A stretch of 64,000 bases of DNA from contig JAHDNF010000026.1 of NCBI GenBank assembly GCA_018435605.1, positions 1 to 64,000 of the forward strand. The letters run 5' to 3'. Below the pieces are notes generated by a model that saw nothing but the letters and a program-made list of their open reading frames with translations, did no database searches and was not told where the DNA came from. The DNA is from a bacterium. GTDB taxonomy: Bacteria > Auribacterota > Auribacteria > Auribacterales > Auribacteraceae. A program made the position numbers and the translations under genes. This document shows positions 1 to 7,427 of the stretch, piece after piece (within the stretch, counting starts at the first letter, position 1; every line of letters begins with the position of its first letter).

Positions 1-710
1 CCTACTTCTGTAGTATAATACGGACTGCCTAGCGTATATCCGCCATCATAGTAGTTCGCAGAATTGCCTGTATCACCGGGATCACCATCTGGGTCATTAT
101 TATTCGGAGTATTATCCGTTCCCGTGGCATAGTCGTAATATTCACCAACTATCGGGTCATAATACGCCGCTTTATACCATTCATCTTCACTCGGCAGCCA
201 GTAAGCCGCTCCGCTGTTCCGTGTACTCACACTTGTTGCCCCATTAAACGTATACGCTCCATCTTCTGTTGTACTAGCATCCTGCGCGCCTGTCAACTGT
301 CCGTTATTCAGCCAGTTCGCAAATCGCAAACTATCATACCAACTTACATACGCCACCGGGCGATTTGCCCAATCAGACTGAAAATCCGTATTCACGTTAT
401 AGATATAACTACCCGAACTGCCAGTCCGCTTTATCCCTTTGTAATATGTGGAATTATACATATTCGCATTATACAGCTCGTACGTATCCGTCTTCGCTAC
501 AGCATTCAAAAACTCCACATACTGCGCTGTTGTTACCTCGGTTGTCGCTATACTGTAATCGTATGCCACCGCTCCATAACCTGTTTGTGCGTCCGCCGCA
601 TTTCCCGCATTGCCGATTTGTGCCCAGTCAAAACTCACCGCCCCAGCGCTACCCGCACTCAACAGCAACACAAGCAACGCTCCGTACATTTTCTCCCGAT
701 GTCTTCTCAT
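1..710 (-). CDS. SUMF1/FGE-domain secreted protein, partial (C-terminus off the left edge)
   Basis: The frame is open from the ATG at 708-710 to the window edge, about 236 codons, so the C-terminus is missing. An AAAGGA ribosome site lies 7 bp upstream of that ATG. The N-terminus is a signal peptide with a hydrophobic stretch ending near SAGSAGA. Formylglycine-generating-enzyme/SUMF1 motifs follow: TTEVTTAQYVEFLNAVA, PVAYVSWYDSLRFANWLN and YWLPSEDEWYKAAYYDP. It is a clear paralogue of the gene at 14885-15859, which ends in a PEP-CTERM tail, so this one probably does too, though that end is not visible. The fold is C-type-lectin-like. Most such exported copies are thought to be surface or binding proteins rather than sulfatase activators. 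The upstream region is a 22-bp tandem repeat array. Confidence 0.85.
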   Translation of the reverse strand, partial: MRRHREKMYGALLVLLLSAGSAGAVSFDWAQIGNAGNAADAQTGYGAVAYDYSIATTEVTTAQYVEFLNAVAKTDTYELYNANMYNSTYYKGIKRTGSSGSYIYNVNTDFQSDWANRPVAYVSWYDSLRFANWLNNGQLTGAQDASTTEDGAYTFNGATSVSTRNSGAAYWLPSEDEWYKAAYYDPIVGEYYDYATGTDNTPNNNDPDGDPGDTGNSANYYDGGYTLGSPYYTTEV

Positions 711-728
711 TGTCAAAGTCCTTTCTCC

Positions 729-942
729 GGAGCCCCTTAGGTGTTCGTTTGGAGCCCCTTAGTTGTTCATTTGGAGCCCCTTAGTTGTTCGTTTGGAGCC
801 CCTTAGTTGTTCATTTGGAGCCCCTTAACTGTTCGTTTGGAGCCCCTTAACTGTTCGTTTGGAGCCCCTTAACTGTTCGTTTGGAGCCCCTTAACTGTTC
901 GTTTGGAGCCCCTTAACTGTTCGTTTGGAGCCCCTTAACTGT
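729..942. repeat. 22-bp tandem repeat array upstream of the SUMF1 gene
   Basis: Nine full 22-bp units (starts at 729, 751, 773, 795, 817, 839, 861, 883 and 905) and a tenth partial unit at 927-942 run without any spacer. Each unit begins GGAGCCCCTTA on the plus strand and ends GTTC(G/A)TTT. The five units farthest from the gene are identical, while the four nearest differ at a few positions. The array ends about 19 bp before the start codon, so it fills the 5' leader or promoter zone of the minus-strand gene. Confidence 0.97.
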
Positions 943-1053
943 ATCCTACTACGTTTATAGCATCCTTTTTCACCTTTTGCAAGGACTTGCAAGAAATTTT
1001 TTTGATTATTTTCAGCTTTACCTTGATTCTACACAAAAATATTTCAAGAAATT

Positions 1054-1087
1054 ATCCGGTCTGTCCATATAAACATGAAAACCGGAT
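1054..1087. terminator. Weak hairpin after the tail genes
   Basis: ATCCGGT and ACCGGAT form a 7-bp stem with a 20-nt loop just beyond the stop of the gpJ remnant. There is no clear T-run, so a terminator role is only a guess. Confidence 0.25.
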
Positions 1088-1114
1088 GCCTCATCGTTTA
1101 TCCATGGATACACT

Positions 1115-2055
1115 TTATAAGTGAAGAGCTTTGCGGAACGTACGGCGCAACGCCGAGCGGGTCTTGCCGAGCAACGTCTGTTCACCGAGGCTGATCCAGT
1201 CGGTTGACGTGCTCAACTTATATTCTACCGTATACGTCAAGTTCATTTCCCTGAGCTGGTTGTACATGTTGTAGAGGAACAACCCGTTCGGGCATTCTAA
1301 GTACAACTCAAATGCCGTGATATCGTCGAGGGTAGTGGTGTAGGTGTCGAGTTGCCCTGTGTGATCTGCACGCCGATATCAGTGACATGGTGCACCTGAT
1401 GAAAATAGGCGATGGCATCCTGATCGGCAGTCCCGAACCGTTTGTGGATTTCTACACCCTGATAGTTGTCGATCGGGTTACCGTCAACCTGCACATCGTC
1501 AATCGACGCGAGTTCGCCTTCGCCAAGAGCAATCAGAATATTGAGGTAATTCTTGTCACCATCGGTAGACAAATACTGGTTGATGATGTTGCCGCCGATA
1601 CGGTGTTTGCCAGCCACCACACCGATCGGGATGCCCGGCTCGGACGTTATCTGAATACCGCTCCAACCGTAAGTGGGCGACCCGTCTTCTATACCGCCGG
1701 TATCCGCCAACCCTCTGCTTGCTTTACGGGGTTTTGACGTGACCATTGCGTAGATGGCATAGGGAATCGACGCGATCGACGCGACAACCAGCGTAACATA
1801 CGCCGCAGTGACGATAAACGATACCAGCCCCGCGATAAAATTGCCGTGAATGCGGGGGATAATCAGTATCTCTGAATTGTCCGGTACCGGCACCGATAAA
1901 TCGGTAACCTGTTTGCCGTTCAGCAGAACAAGTTTGTCGGCTATATCGTAACCAGCCAGATAATCAGCCAGCTGAGTATTATCGCGGTACATAACCGGAT
2001 ACACTTTGCGCTGTTCCTTGGAAAACCTGTCCGGAATCTCTTTAATTGTTACCAT
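1115..2055 (-). pseudogene. Lambda gpJ-like tail tip/host-specificity protein, frameshifted and truncated remnant
   Basis: The first frame (2055 down to 1297) starts with a gpI/gpJ-type N-terminus: a small ubiquitin-like segment, a glycine-rich hydrophobic stretch, then the DGSPTYGW and GVVAGKHRIGGN region typical of J proteins. Homology then continues in another frame as QLDTYTTTLDDITAFELYLE, followed by NGLFLY and GKTRSALRRTFRKAL. The switch lies near a GGGCAA run at about 1350, consistent with loss of one base. The joined product would still stop after about 310 residues, whereas gpJ relatives are usually around 1000 or more. The host-range part is therefore gone, and the prophage cannot make a normal tail tip from this gene. 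Confidence 0.75.
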
Positions 2056-2452
2056 GTTTGTACCTGTAAAATCCGTGAATTCGTTTGATCCATTGCCTGT
2101 CGTTCAACCGGTTAATCACTACGCCGATATTCGTCAAACTATGCATGAACCGTCCTTTTGACAGCACGATACCGGCATGATTAATCACCCCTTTGCAATC
2201 TTTTAAAAGAACCACATCGAACAGCCGTGGTTTGTCGACCGGTTCCCATTGCAGATGATAATTCTCGATGAAGTGATCCGAGCCGTTCTGCGCCCAGTTC
2301 TGTTCGTAGCGTTCCAGATCGAACAGCTCAATACCCATATCTCGATAAACATGAATCAGCAACCCGTAACAATCCAGCCCGTCGAGTGTGCGCCCTCGAT
2401 GTTTGAAGGGTATTCCGAGATATTTGCTGATTAAATCCTGTTCAGTTACCAT
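2042..2452 (-). CDS. NlpC/P60-type tail assembly peptidase (lambda gpK-like)
   Basis: This 136-residue protein carries the NlpC/P60 catalytic cysteine in GLDCYGLL (residue about 28) and the histidine in VINHAGIVL (about 91). In tailed phages this enzyme sits at the tail tip and cuts host peptidoglycan peptides during DNA entry. It overlaps the gpJ-like gene downstream by 14 bp and the gpL-like gene upstream by 7 bp, the same L-K-J order as in lambda. The lambda gpI counterpart seems to be absorbed into the N-terminus of the J-like frame. The motifs look intact. Confidence 0.8.
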   Translation of the reverse strand: MVTEQDLISKYLGIPFKHRGRTLDGLDCYGLLIHVYRDMGIELFDLERYEQNWAQNGSDHFIENYHLQWEPVDKPRLFDVVLLKDCKGVINHAGIVLSKGRFMHSLTNIGVVINRLNDRQWIKRIHGFYRYKHGNN

Positions 2453-2952
2453 GCGACGATTGTCCTTTGATACGGTATGCCGGGAAACTCGGTGCGGGTA
2501 TACGTTCGGCCGGGCAGATTAACGCTCAGTATATCGAGTTTACTGCTCAAGGTAAGCGTAACGTCCTGCTGGTTGCAGGTTACCTGTTTGACAAAAAATG
2601 TGTCGTCGATCTTTGCGTCCGCGTTATCAAGCAAGTTGGCAAACACTTGCCGAATAACGACTTTCTTATCGCGCAATCCGTCATACTGACCGAGGTAGTA
2701 GCGTATCAGACGCGATATGTTCGACACCGTGACGTTCACATGATCGATCTGTCCTTGCGTGTTCTCGGTGATCGGTTCGTGACTGATCGGAAACTTTTCG
2801 TACACCTGCCCGTCAAAAACAATATTCGTATCATACGCACAGAAATATTTATTCGTGCCCTGATTATCGATATCAAAAATGATGTACAGGAAAATCGGTT
2901 TGTTCGCCTGCTTGTTTTTCTCAGCGATAAAATCGGTCGCTACGTTCCGCAT
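2446..2952 (-). CDS. Minor tail protein, lambda gpL-like
   Basis: The start chosen is the ATG at 2952 (MRNVATDFIAEKN), just after a hairpin terminator. An in-frame ATG at 3000 lies inside that hairpin and is less likely. The 168-residue product has a gpL/DUF2163-like layout: an N-terminal strand-rich domain around IFLYIIFDIDNQG, then DHVNVTVSNISRLIRYYLGQ, and a C-terminal half with the expected short cysteine-containing segment (VTCNQQDVTL). gpL-type proteins join the tail-tip complex beneath the tube, in lambda with an iron-sulfur site. Assignment rests on position between gpM- and gpK-like genes plus general resemblance. Confidence 0.65.
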   Translation of the reverse strand: MRNVATDFIAEKNKQANKPIFLYIIFDIDNQGTNKYFCAYDTNIVFDGQVYEKFPISHEPITENTQGQIDHVNVTVSNISRLIRYYLGQYDGLRDKKVVIRQVFANLLDNADAKIDDTFFVKQVTCNQQDVTLTLSSKLDILSVNLPGRTYTRTEFPGIPYQRTIVAW

Positions 2953-2963
2953 CAAAGCACCAT

Positions 2964-3006
2964 AAAAAAAGCCCGATAGACACAGTTTTTCTGTATCCAT
3001 CGGGCT
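2964..3006 (-). terminator. Rho-independent terminator before the gpL-like gene
   Basis: On the minus strand, AGCCCGAT and GATACAG pair with CTGTGTC and ATCGGGCT around an AAAAA loop, giving a stem of about 15 bp followed by six T. It ends 12 bp before the gpL-like start, right after the small gene at 3033-3185. That placement fits a moron that carries its own terminator. Confidence 0.85.
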
Positions 3007-3032
3007 TCCGTTGTTCGGATTATCCCTCAAAC

Positions 3033-3185
3033 TTATTTTTCAGCCGGTTTAAAACTCTGCTGAATATTCACGACACCAATCTTGCCGCGAAAAAAGTTTA
3101 TCTGTATATTGCCGGTAAAATCGTCCGGCAATTTGTCTTTGAAAATATTCTTAAGCCATGTGAGTTGTTTTTCATTTATTGTCAT
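3033..3185 (-). CDS. Small DUF2292-like protein, 50 residues
   Basis: An intact short frame begins MTINEKQLTWLKNIFKDK and ends with SFKPAEK. The helix followed by two strands (GNIQINFFRGKIGVVNIQQS) resembles the small DUF2292 family, whose role is unknown. It lies between the lectin gene and the gpL-like gene on the phage strand and ends directly at a strong terminator, so it may be an independent moron. The upstream ribosome site is poor, which lowers confidence that it is well expressed. Confidence 0.5.
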   Translation of the reverse strand: MTINEKQLTWLKNIFKDKLPDDFTGNIQINFFRGKIGVVNIQQSFKPAEK

Positions 3186-3260
3186 GATTTGATGGTATGA
3201 AATATCGGAATATATTACAAGACAGCCATTACCAACTTTTGGTAAAATAAAAAAAGAAAC

Positions 3261-3289
3261 TTGGATAACCCGTGTTTATGTGGTATATA
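3261..3289 (+). promoter_or_regulatory. Sigma-70-like promoter for the lectin gene
   Basis: TTGGAT (3261-3266) and TATATA (3284-3289) are separated by 17 bp, about 40 bp upstream of the start at 3329. A TTGGAG ribosome site follows. Confidence 0.5.
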
Positions 3290-3328
3290 TTTAATGAGAA
3301 AGATAACAATTAATTTGGAGAAACAAAT

Positions 3329-3961
3329 ATGAAAATAATATTTAATGTAATGCTTTATTCTATATCAATATTTCTATCTGTTGCCAGTTGTGCATATTCG
3401 ACTCCTGTTCAATGGACACAGGGAACCGGATCAAACGGAAACTGGTACGAAATTATCGACAACGGTTCATATTTAACTTGGAACACAGCTAATTCATATG
3501 CCACTACATCTCAACATAACGAGATAACCGGTCATCTTGCGACAATTACATCTGCTGAGGAAAACATGTGGGTATATCAGAATCTTATTCAGCCACTCAT
3601 GACAGGTAGTTATTCTATTTTAGGATGGCTGGGTGGGACGATTGCCTATGGTGGAAACTGGGAATGGGTAACTGGTGAACCATGGTCGTATGAGAACTGG
3701 TATCCCGGAGAACCAAACAATTTACCAACCCAACCCAGTGATATTGATGCAGTTACATTTGTTAATAGGAATATTTCTCAGGTTATTATCACGCAAGAGA
3801 AATTAGCTGATGCGCCAATCGACTGGTATATCCCATCACTTATCATATCGTACTATATAGTTGAATTTGAAGATAACCTGCCAGCGGCTATTCCTGAACC
3901 TGCCACGTTGCTTTTGCTCGGCTTAAGTATAGCAGGGATTAGACACAGAATACGCTCTTAA
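3329..3961 (+). CDS. PEP-CTERM C-type lectin-domain protein inside the prophage
   Basis: The 210-residue protein starts with a signal peptide (hydrophobic to about residue 24, then AYSTP). A C-type lectin domain follows, with LTWNTANSYATT, GHLATITSAEENMWV, WLGG, WEWVTGEPWSYENWYPGEPN and a final YYIVEFED. WND/EPN-type sugar or calcium-binding loops are visible in the WYPGEPNN segment. The C-terminus is a textbook PEP-CTERM tail: IPEPATLLLLGLSIAG and then basic RHRIRS. Such tails direct processing by an exosortase and anchoring in or release through the exopolysaccharide layer. It runs against the surrounding phage tail genes, is much more AT-rich than they are, and has its own promoter and ribosome site. 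It therefore looks like a moron or later insertion. Confidence 0.9.
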   Translation: MKIIFNVMLYSISIFLSVASCAYSTPVQWTQGTGSNGNWYEIIDNGSYLTWNTANSYATTSQHNEITGHLATITSAEENMWVYQNLIQPLMTGSYSILGWLGGTIAYGGNWEWVTGEPWSYENWYPGEPNNLPTQPSDIDAVTFVNRNISQVIITQEKLADAPIDWYIPSLIISYYIVEFEDNLPAAIPEPATLLLLGLSIAGIRHRIRS

Positions 3962-3986
3962 AAATAGTCATAAAGATAATTGCTCT

Positions 3987-4325
3987 TTAAATAACTTCGA
4001 TGACCGCCAGAGAAAGCGAATAGACATTAAATGCGTTGCGCTCAAAATTGATCTTGTCTTCGGCGAATCGGACGTTGTACTCGATGTTGTCGTTTGGGTT
4101 AGTCCATGTGAACGATTCGAGCTGTCCGAGTTTACTCAGGAAAAATGCGTTAATTGCCTCAAACACCGATTTCGGTACGTTGCTGAACAGCAACTGCCAT
4201 GACCTGATCGGCGCGCTTCGAACCGCCCGGCGTTGTTCCGCTCCGTTCTCGTATTTCGATACCAGCGTCTTAAACTCCGGCGTTTCGGTGAATACATATG
4301 AAGGAACCCAGTTGAAATCAGACAT
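3987..4325 (-). CDS. Minor tail protein, lambda gpM-like
   Basis: The 112-residue protein begins MSDFNWVPSYVFTETPEF and contains SWQLLFSNVPKSVFEAINAF, SFTWTNPND and YNVRFAEDKINFER. This is the typical layout of phage gpM/DUF2460-like tail-tip proteins, which have a beta-rich core with a WTxP segment. It overlaps the tape-measure stop by 8 bp, indicating translational coupling, and is followed by the lectin insertion instead of directly by gpL. Confidence 0.7.
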   Translation of the reverse strand: MSDFNWVPSYVFTETPEFKTLVSKYENGAEQRRAVRSAPIRSWQLLFSNVPKSVFEAINAFFLSKLGQLESFTWTNPNDNIEYNVRFAEDKINFERNAFNVYSLSLAVIEVI

Positions 4326-6162
4326 TTTTTATCGCGCTCCGCAGTTGCCGGTTTGACTGAATTTCGTTGACCATCGCATTCGATATAGTCTTGATGTTGC
4401 GCAGAACGTCCGATGCGTTCCATGCCGAAATGACCTGCGTCAGGTGAATCGTGATGCCGCCTGAGTTGCCGCTCATCTCAACAGGGATACTTTTGCCGTC
4501 GGGCAGGGGAACTACTGCCTCGTTGTACCGTCCTTCGCCGATCCAGCCGAGTGTCGGGCGGGTGGCGACAGTACCGTTTGCGAACGCCGGAATCGGGTTG
4601 AAATGACCGGGCAATACACCGCCGTTCGCTTTACCGAACAACTTGCCGAAAAATCCTGTGCTTTTTGAATCTACCTGCGGCAACCAGTTCGACAAATTAC
4701 CAAACAGAAACCCGATTGCCTGCTGTGCCGCTATCTCCGCGGCGATATTTGCGAACACGTCGATGATCCGTTTACCCATATCGACAAACGCATCCTGCAA
4801 CGATTGTGTGCCGGTTATGATGTCGCGGAACGTCTGCGCGAGAGAATCTTTCAAGCCGTAGGCGAGATTATGCGCTACGAGTTTGCCCTGTTCTTCAAGG
4901 TCTTTGAATTTCGTGATGATCGACGATAGTCCGTTATCTTTATCCGTGAACCCGTTTATGAATTTTTGTAACCCGGACACCTTTTGTTCTGTGCCGTCGA
5001 TAACGTCCTGTTCTGATTGGGCAAGGCGGACATTCTCGCGTAACTGCTCGTTTTTCTCCTCAAGCAATTTGACCTGCCGATCAATGATATCCGCTATGAT
5101 CTGATTGAGCGGTACATCTTCTTTTTTGCGGATGTGATACGACATTTCCCATCCGCCGGCGGACATTTTTGAAAAACTTTTTTTCATGTTCGCATATTGT
5201 TTTTTCAGGTCACCGACAGTAAAACCCCACGTAATCGGCAAACTATCTATTATGCTGGTTTTTATTCCACTGGCGGCTTCATCTTTGAATTCTTTAAGTT
5301 TGCTTTTCAGCCTTTCAAGTACAGCGTCCCATACTTCCGGTAACGCAGTGAAAAACGCTACGATCTGGTTATGATGCGAGGTGAGAAAATTCGTTAAGCT
5401 CGTGATCCATTCTTTGATTTTTGGCAGGTACCGTTCGCCGATATCCGCCATTAGCTCGAATATGCGCGATTTGAACACCGCCATTTTCGCGTCAAATGTG
5501 CTACCCGCCAACTCCATGGCGTTCGGAAACTGTTTTGCCCAGATATCAAGCAGTGCCTTGCGGATTTCCTGATTCAGCTGAATGGTGTTTTTGTTGGCTT
5601 TATCGATTTCCACCACCATCCGTTTTGCGCCTTTACCAGCGGCAATAACAACGTCTTTGCCCATACGGTCGATATCTACGCCGAGTTCCCGTAACGTGCG
5701 TTTGTGTAACCCGATAAACGCATGTGATACGTCGGCAACTTCACGGTCGAAAATCAACGCTACATTGCCGAGTTTCTGAATGACTGTTTCGGCAGATTCT
5801 ATACCGACTGCTTCCAGCCGTTTGAATCCTTCAATAACATCTTTGGTTTGAAGCGGCGACTCAGCGGCAAAATCGCGGATTAATCGAAGTGTATCTTCGG
5901 CTTTTTTTGCGTCACCGTAAATGGCGGTCAGCTGTACCCGGTATTTTTCGATGTCAGCCGATGCCCGTATAAACGCTTTTGAAGCCAGTATGATCCCAAG
6001 ACCGACAAGCGATGTTTTTAGATTGAATATCATCCGGTTCAATCCGCTCAACACCGTGGTAGCTGATCGTGCCATAAGCGAAAAACCGCGTTTGATGAGA
6101 TTCAACTGGCTACTCACCAAATCTTTTAACCGTGCTATAATTTCAAGTTCTTTTTTTGCCAT
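4318..6162 (-). CDS. Tail tape-measure protein
   Basis: This 614-residue protein has a long helical N-terminal region with hydrophobic stretches (GLNRMIFNLKTSLVGLGII). A conserved tape-measure segment follows (YRVQLTAIYGDAKKAEDTL, SPLQTKDVIEGFKRLEAVGI). The C-terminal domain resembles lambda gpH, with RDIITGTQSLQDAFVDMGKR and the glycine-rich FANGTVATRPTLGWIGEG. Length sets tail length in the family; 614 residues implies a fairly short siphovirus tail. It sits between the G/GT chaperone and gpM as expected, although an opposite-strand moron separates it from GT. Confidence 0.85.
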   Translation of the reverse strand: MAKKELEIIARLKDLVSSQLNLIKRGFSLMARSATTVLSGLNRMIFNLKTSLVGLGIILASKAFIRASADIEKYRVQLTAIYGDAKKAEDTLRLIRDFAAESPLQTKDVIEGFKRLEAVGIESAETVIQKLGNVALIFDREVADVSHAFIGLHKRTLRELGVDIDRMGKDVVIAAGKGAKRMVVEIDKANKNTIQLNQEIRKALLDIWAKQFPNAMELAGSTFDAKMAVFKSRIFELMADIGERYLPKIKEWITSLTNFLTSHHNQIVAFFTALPEVWDAVLERLKSKLKEFKDEAASGIKTSIIDSLPITWGFTVGDLKKQYANMKKSFSKMSAGGWEMSYHIRKKEDVPLNQIIADIIDRQVKLLEEKNEQLRENVRLAQSEQDVIDGTEQKVSGLQKFINGFTDKDNGLSSIITKFKDLEEQGKLVAHNLAYGLKDSLAQTFRDIITGTQSLQDAFVDMGKRIIDVFANIAAEIAAQQAIGFLFGNLSNWLPQVDSKSTGFFGKLFGKANGGVLPGHFNPIPAFANGTVATRPTLGWIGEGRYNEAVVPLPDGKSIPVEMSGNSGGITIHLTQVISAWNASDVLRNIKTISNAMVNEIQSNRQLRSAIKNV

Positions 6163-6237
6163 TTTTTCTTTTCAAAAACATCTAAAAGTGATAATGATTA
6201 TTAGTATATTAATATTAATTTATAAGGAGTATTTATA

Positions 6238-6678
6238 ATGCCAATGCCCATTGATGCAGGTACTATCTATGCAATTATTGAAAAATCTATTGCATCTATT
6301 TCTAAATTGCTAACTCGTGTAAAAGACCAAAAAAATGTTGAAGAAATAAGAACTAACCTTAACACATTAAGCAATCAAATTTACAATCTCCAACAAGAAA
6401 ATATAAGACTGCAAAAAGAATTATATTCTGCAAATCAACCTGAAAAAAAATGGGAAGAAGAAAAATCCAAATACGAAATTTTTTCTTTGAAAATAGAAGA
6501 TAGCTCCTATAACGTTTATATTAGAAAAGAAGAGAAGGACGATCCAAAAATCTTTTATTGTCCAAGCTGTGTTGCTTCTTTTCATGAGTTTATACCTCTT
6601 CAAGGTGATAGAAATGGCTTAACCTGTAATAAATGTGACTCAGATTTTTACCCTCCTTTCTTTGGAGGCTTTGCTTAA
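6238..6678 (+). CDS. Coiled-coil plus zinc-ribbon protein, moron between tape measure and chaperone
   Basis: This 146-residue protein is preceded by AAGGAG 8 bp before the ATG. Residues about 25-75 form a coiled coil (NLNTLSNQIYNLQQENIRLQ). The C-terminal part has two CxxC pairs (YCPSCVASF and TCNKCDSDF) that would bind zinc. It is clearly more AT-rich than the flanking phage genes and runs opposite to them. Its last 39 bp overlap the end of the tail chaperone T frame. I recognise no family. Domain make-up suggests nucleic-acid or protein binding, perhaps superinfection control, but that is a guess. Confidence 0.75.
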   Translation: MPMPIDAGTIYAIIEKSIASISKLLTRVKDQKNVEEIRTNLNTLSNQIYNLQQENIRLQKELYSANQPEKKWEEEKSKYEIFSLKIEDSSYNVYIRKEEKDDPKIFYCPSCVASFHEFIPLQGDRNGLTCNKCDSDFYPPFFGGFA

Positions 6679-7415
6679 CTTTTCCGTTTCGAGTTTTGCA
6701 ACTTCGGTATCTAAGAATGAACATGCCTCAATGAAAATGTTTGACTGATCGGTAATACCGCCCGATGCCGGCAGGAACCCTTTTTTATAAAACCCGTAAT
6801 ATTTTAGAAAATCGCCGAGTTCCCGAATACCAAGGACAGGGCACCGATACAGATCAACTGCGCCAGTACCACGACAACTTTCACAAGCATCATCCTGACC
6901 TGCGCACCGCACACACTCGATTGATATGACCGGATTGTCCGCATCGTTTTCACACCCGTATATTTGCTTTAATATTTCGTTCTTGCCGCAGGATTTGCAA
7001 TCGAAACTCAGTTCGCCACAAATGAACCCCGCGGCAATGATTAGTTTTTTGCTTGTGGTTCCGATAATCCGTTGACGCTCAGAATCTGTTCGATCAGTTC
7101 GTATATTTCCGGTAAACTCAGGCAATCGAGAATTTTTTGTACCTCGTCACGGTTGAATTCGACCGTTTGTGCATCGTCATCCCGCAGGTTATCCCAGGCT
7201 TTCAGAGATACACGCAAAATCTCGGTGATTATGCTGTTGACCTGCTCAAGCCCGCCGGATTTATCAGCCTGCAATTTTTCAAATAGATTGATCACCTTTG
7301 CAAACTTGTTGGCTGTGAGTGTACGGATATGAAAAACAGGCCGCTCGTTTTCCGGCAGTTGCCTGTCATCCGTCAAAATGTATTCGTGAATCTTTTTTGT
7401 AGTTACTGCGATCAT
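6640..7415 (-). CDS. Tail assembly chaperone GT fusion made by -1 frameshift
   Basis: The downstream frame (T part, 7046 to 6640) has no convincing start of its own but continues the G frame across a canonical slippery site at 7044-7050. A -1 slip would give a product of about 258 residues: 124 from G and about 134 from T. The T part carries cysteine pairs (CKSCGKNE, CVRCAGQ, CESCRGTGA) resembling DnaJ-type zinc ribbons. In lambda, gpG and gpGT in a fixed ratio load the tape-measure protein, and the same gene order is present here. The G/T boundary stop TAA follows the slip site immediately. Confidence 0.8.
7041..7415 (-). CDS. Tail assembly chaperone G (unshifted product)
   Basis: The 124-residue unshifted product starts MIAVTTKKIHEYILTDDRQL and is helical and acidic, ending QILSVNGLSEPQAKN. 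It resembles phage tail assembly chaperones placed directly after the tail tube gene. Its start is 12 bp downstream of the tail tube stop. Most ribosomes should stop at TAA 7041-7043; the rest should shift into T. Confidence 0.8.
   Translation of the reverse strand: MIAVTTKKIHEYILTDDRQLPENERPVFHIRTLTANKFAKVINLFEKLQADKSGGLEQVNSIITEILRVSLKAWDNLRDDDAQTVEFNRDEVQKILDCLSLPEIYELIEQILSVNGLSEPQAKN
7044..7050 (-). promoter_or_regulatory. Programmed -1 ribosomal frameshift site A AAA AAC
   Basis: On the minus strand the zero frame reads GCA AAA AAC TAA. The heptamer A AAA AAC is one of the classic -1 slippery sequences, and the -1 frame (AAA AAA CTA ATC) runs on for 134 codons. The stop codon directly behind it is typical of stop-adjacent phage frameshift sites. 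Confidence 0.85.
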
Positions 7416-7427
7416 AATATGCTCCTG

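Noticed and set aside
365-784. Plus-strand 139-codon open frame
   Set aside because: It is the antisense shadow of the SUMF1 gene and repeat, with low-complexity composition and no ribosome site.
729-942. CRISPR array
   Set aside because: Units abut with no spacers and there are no cas genes; it is a plain tandem repeat.
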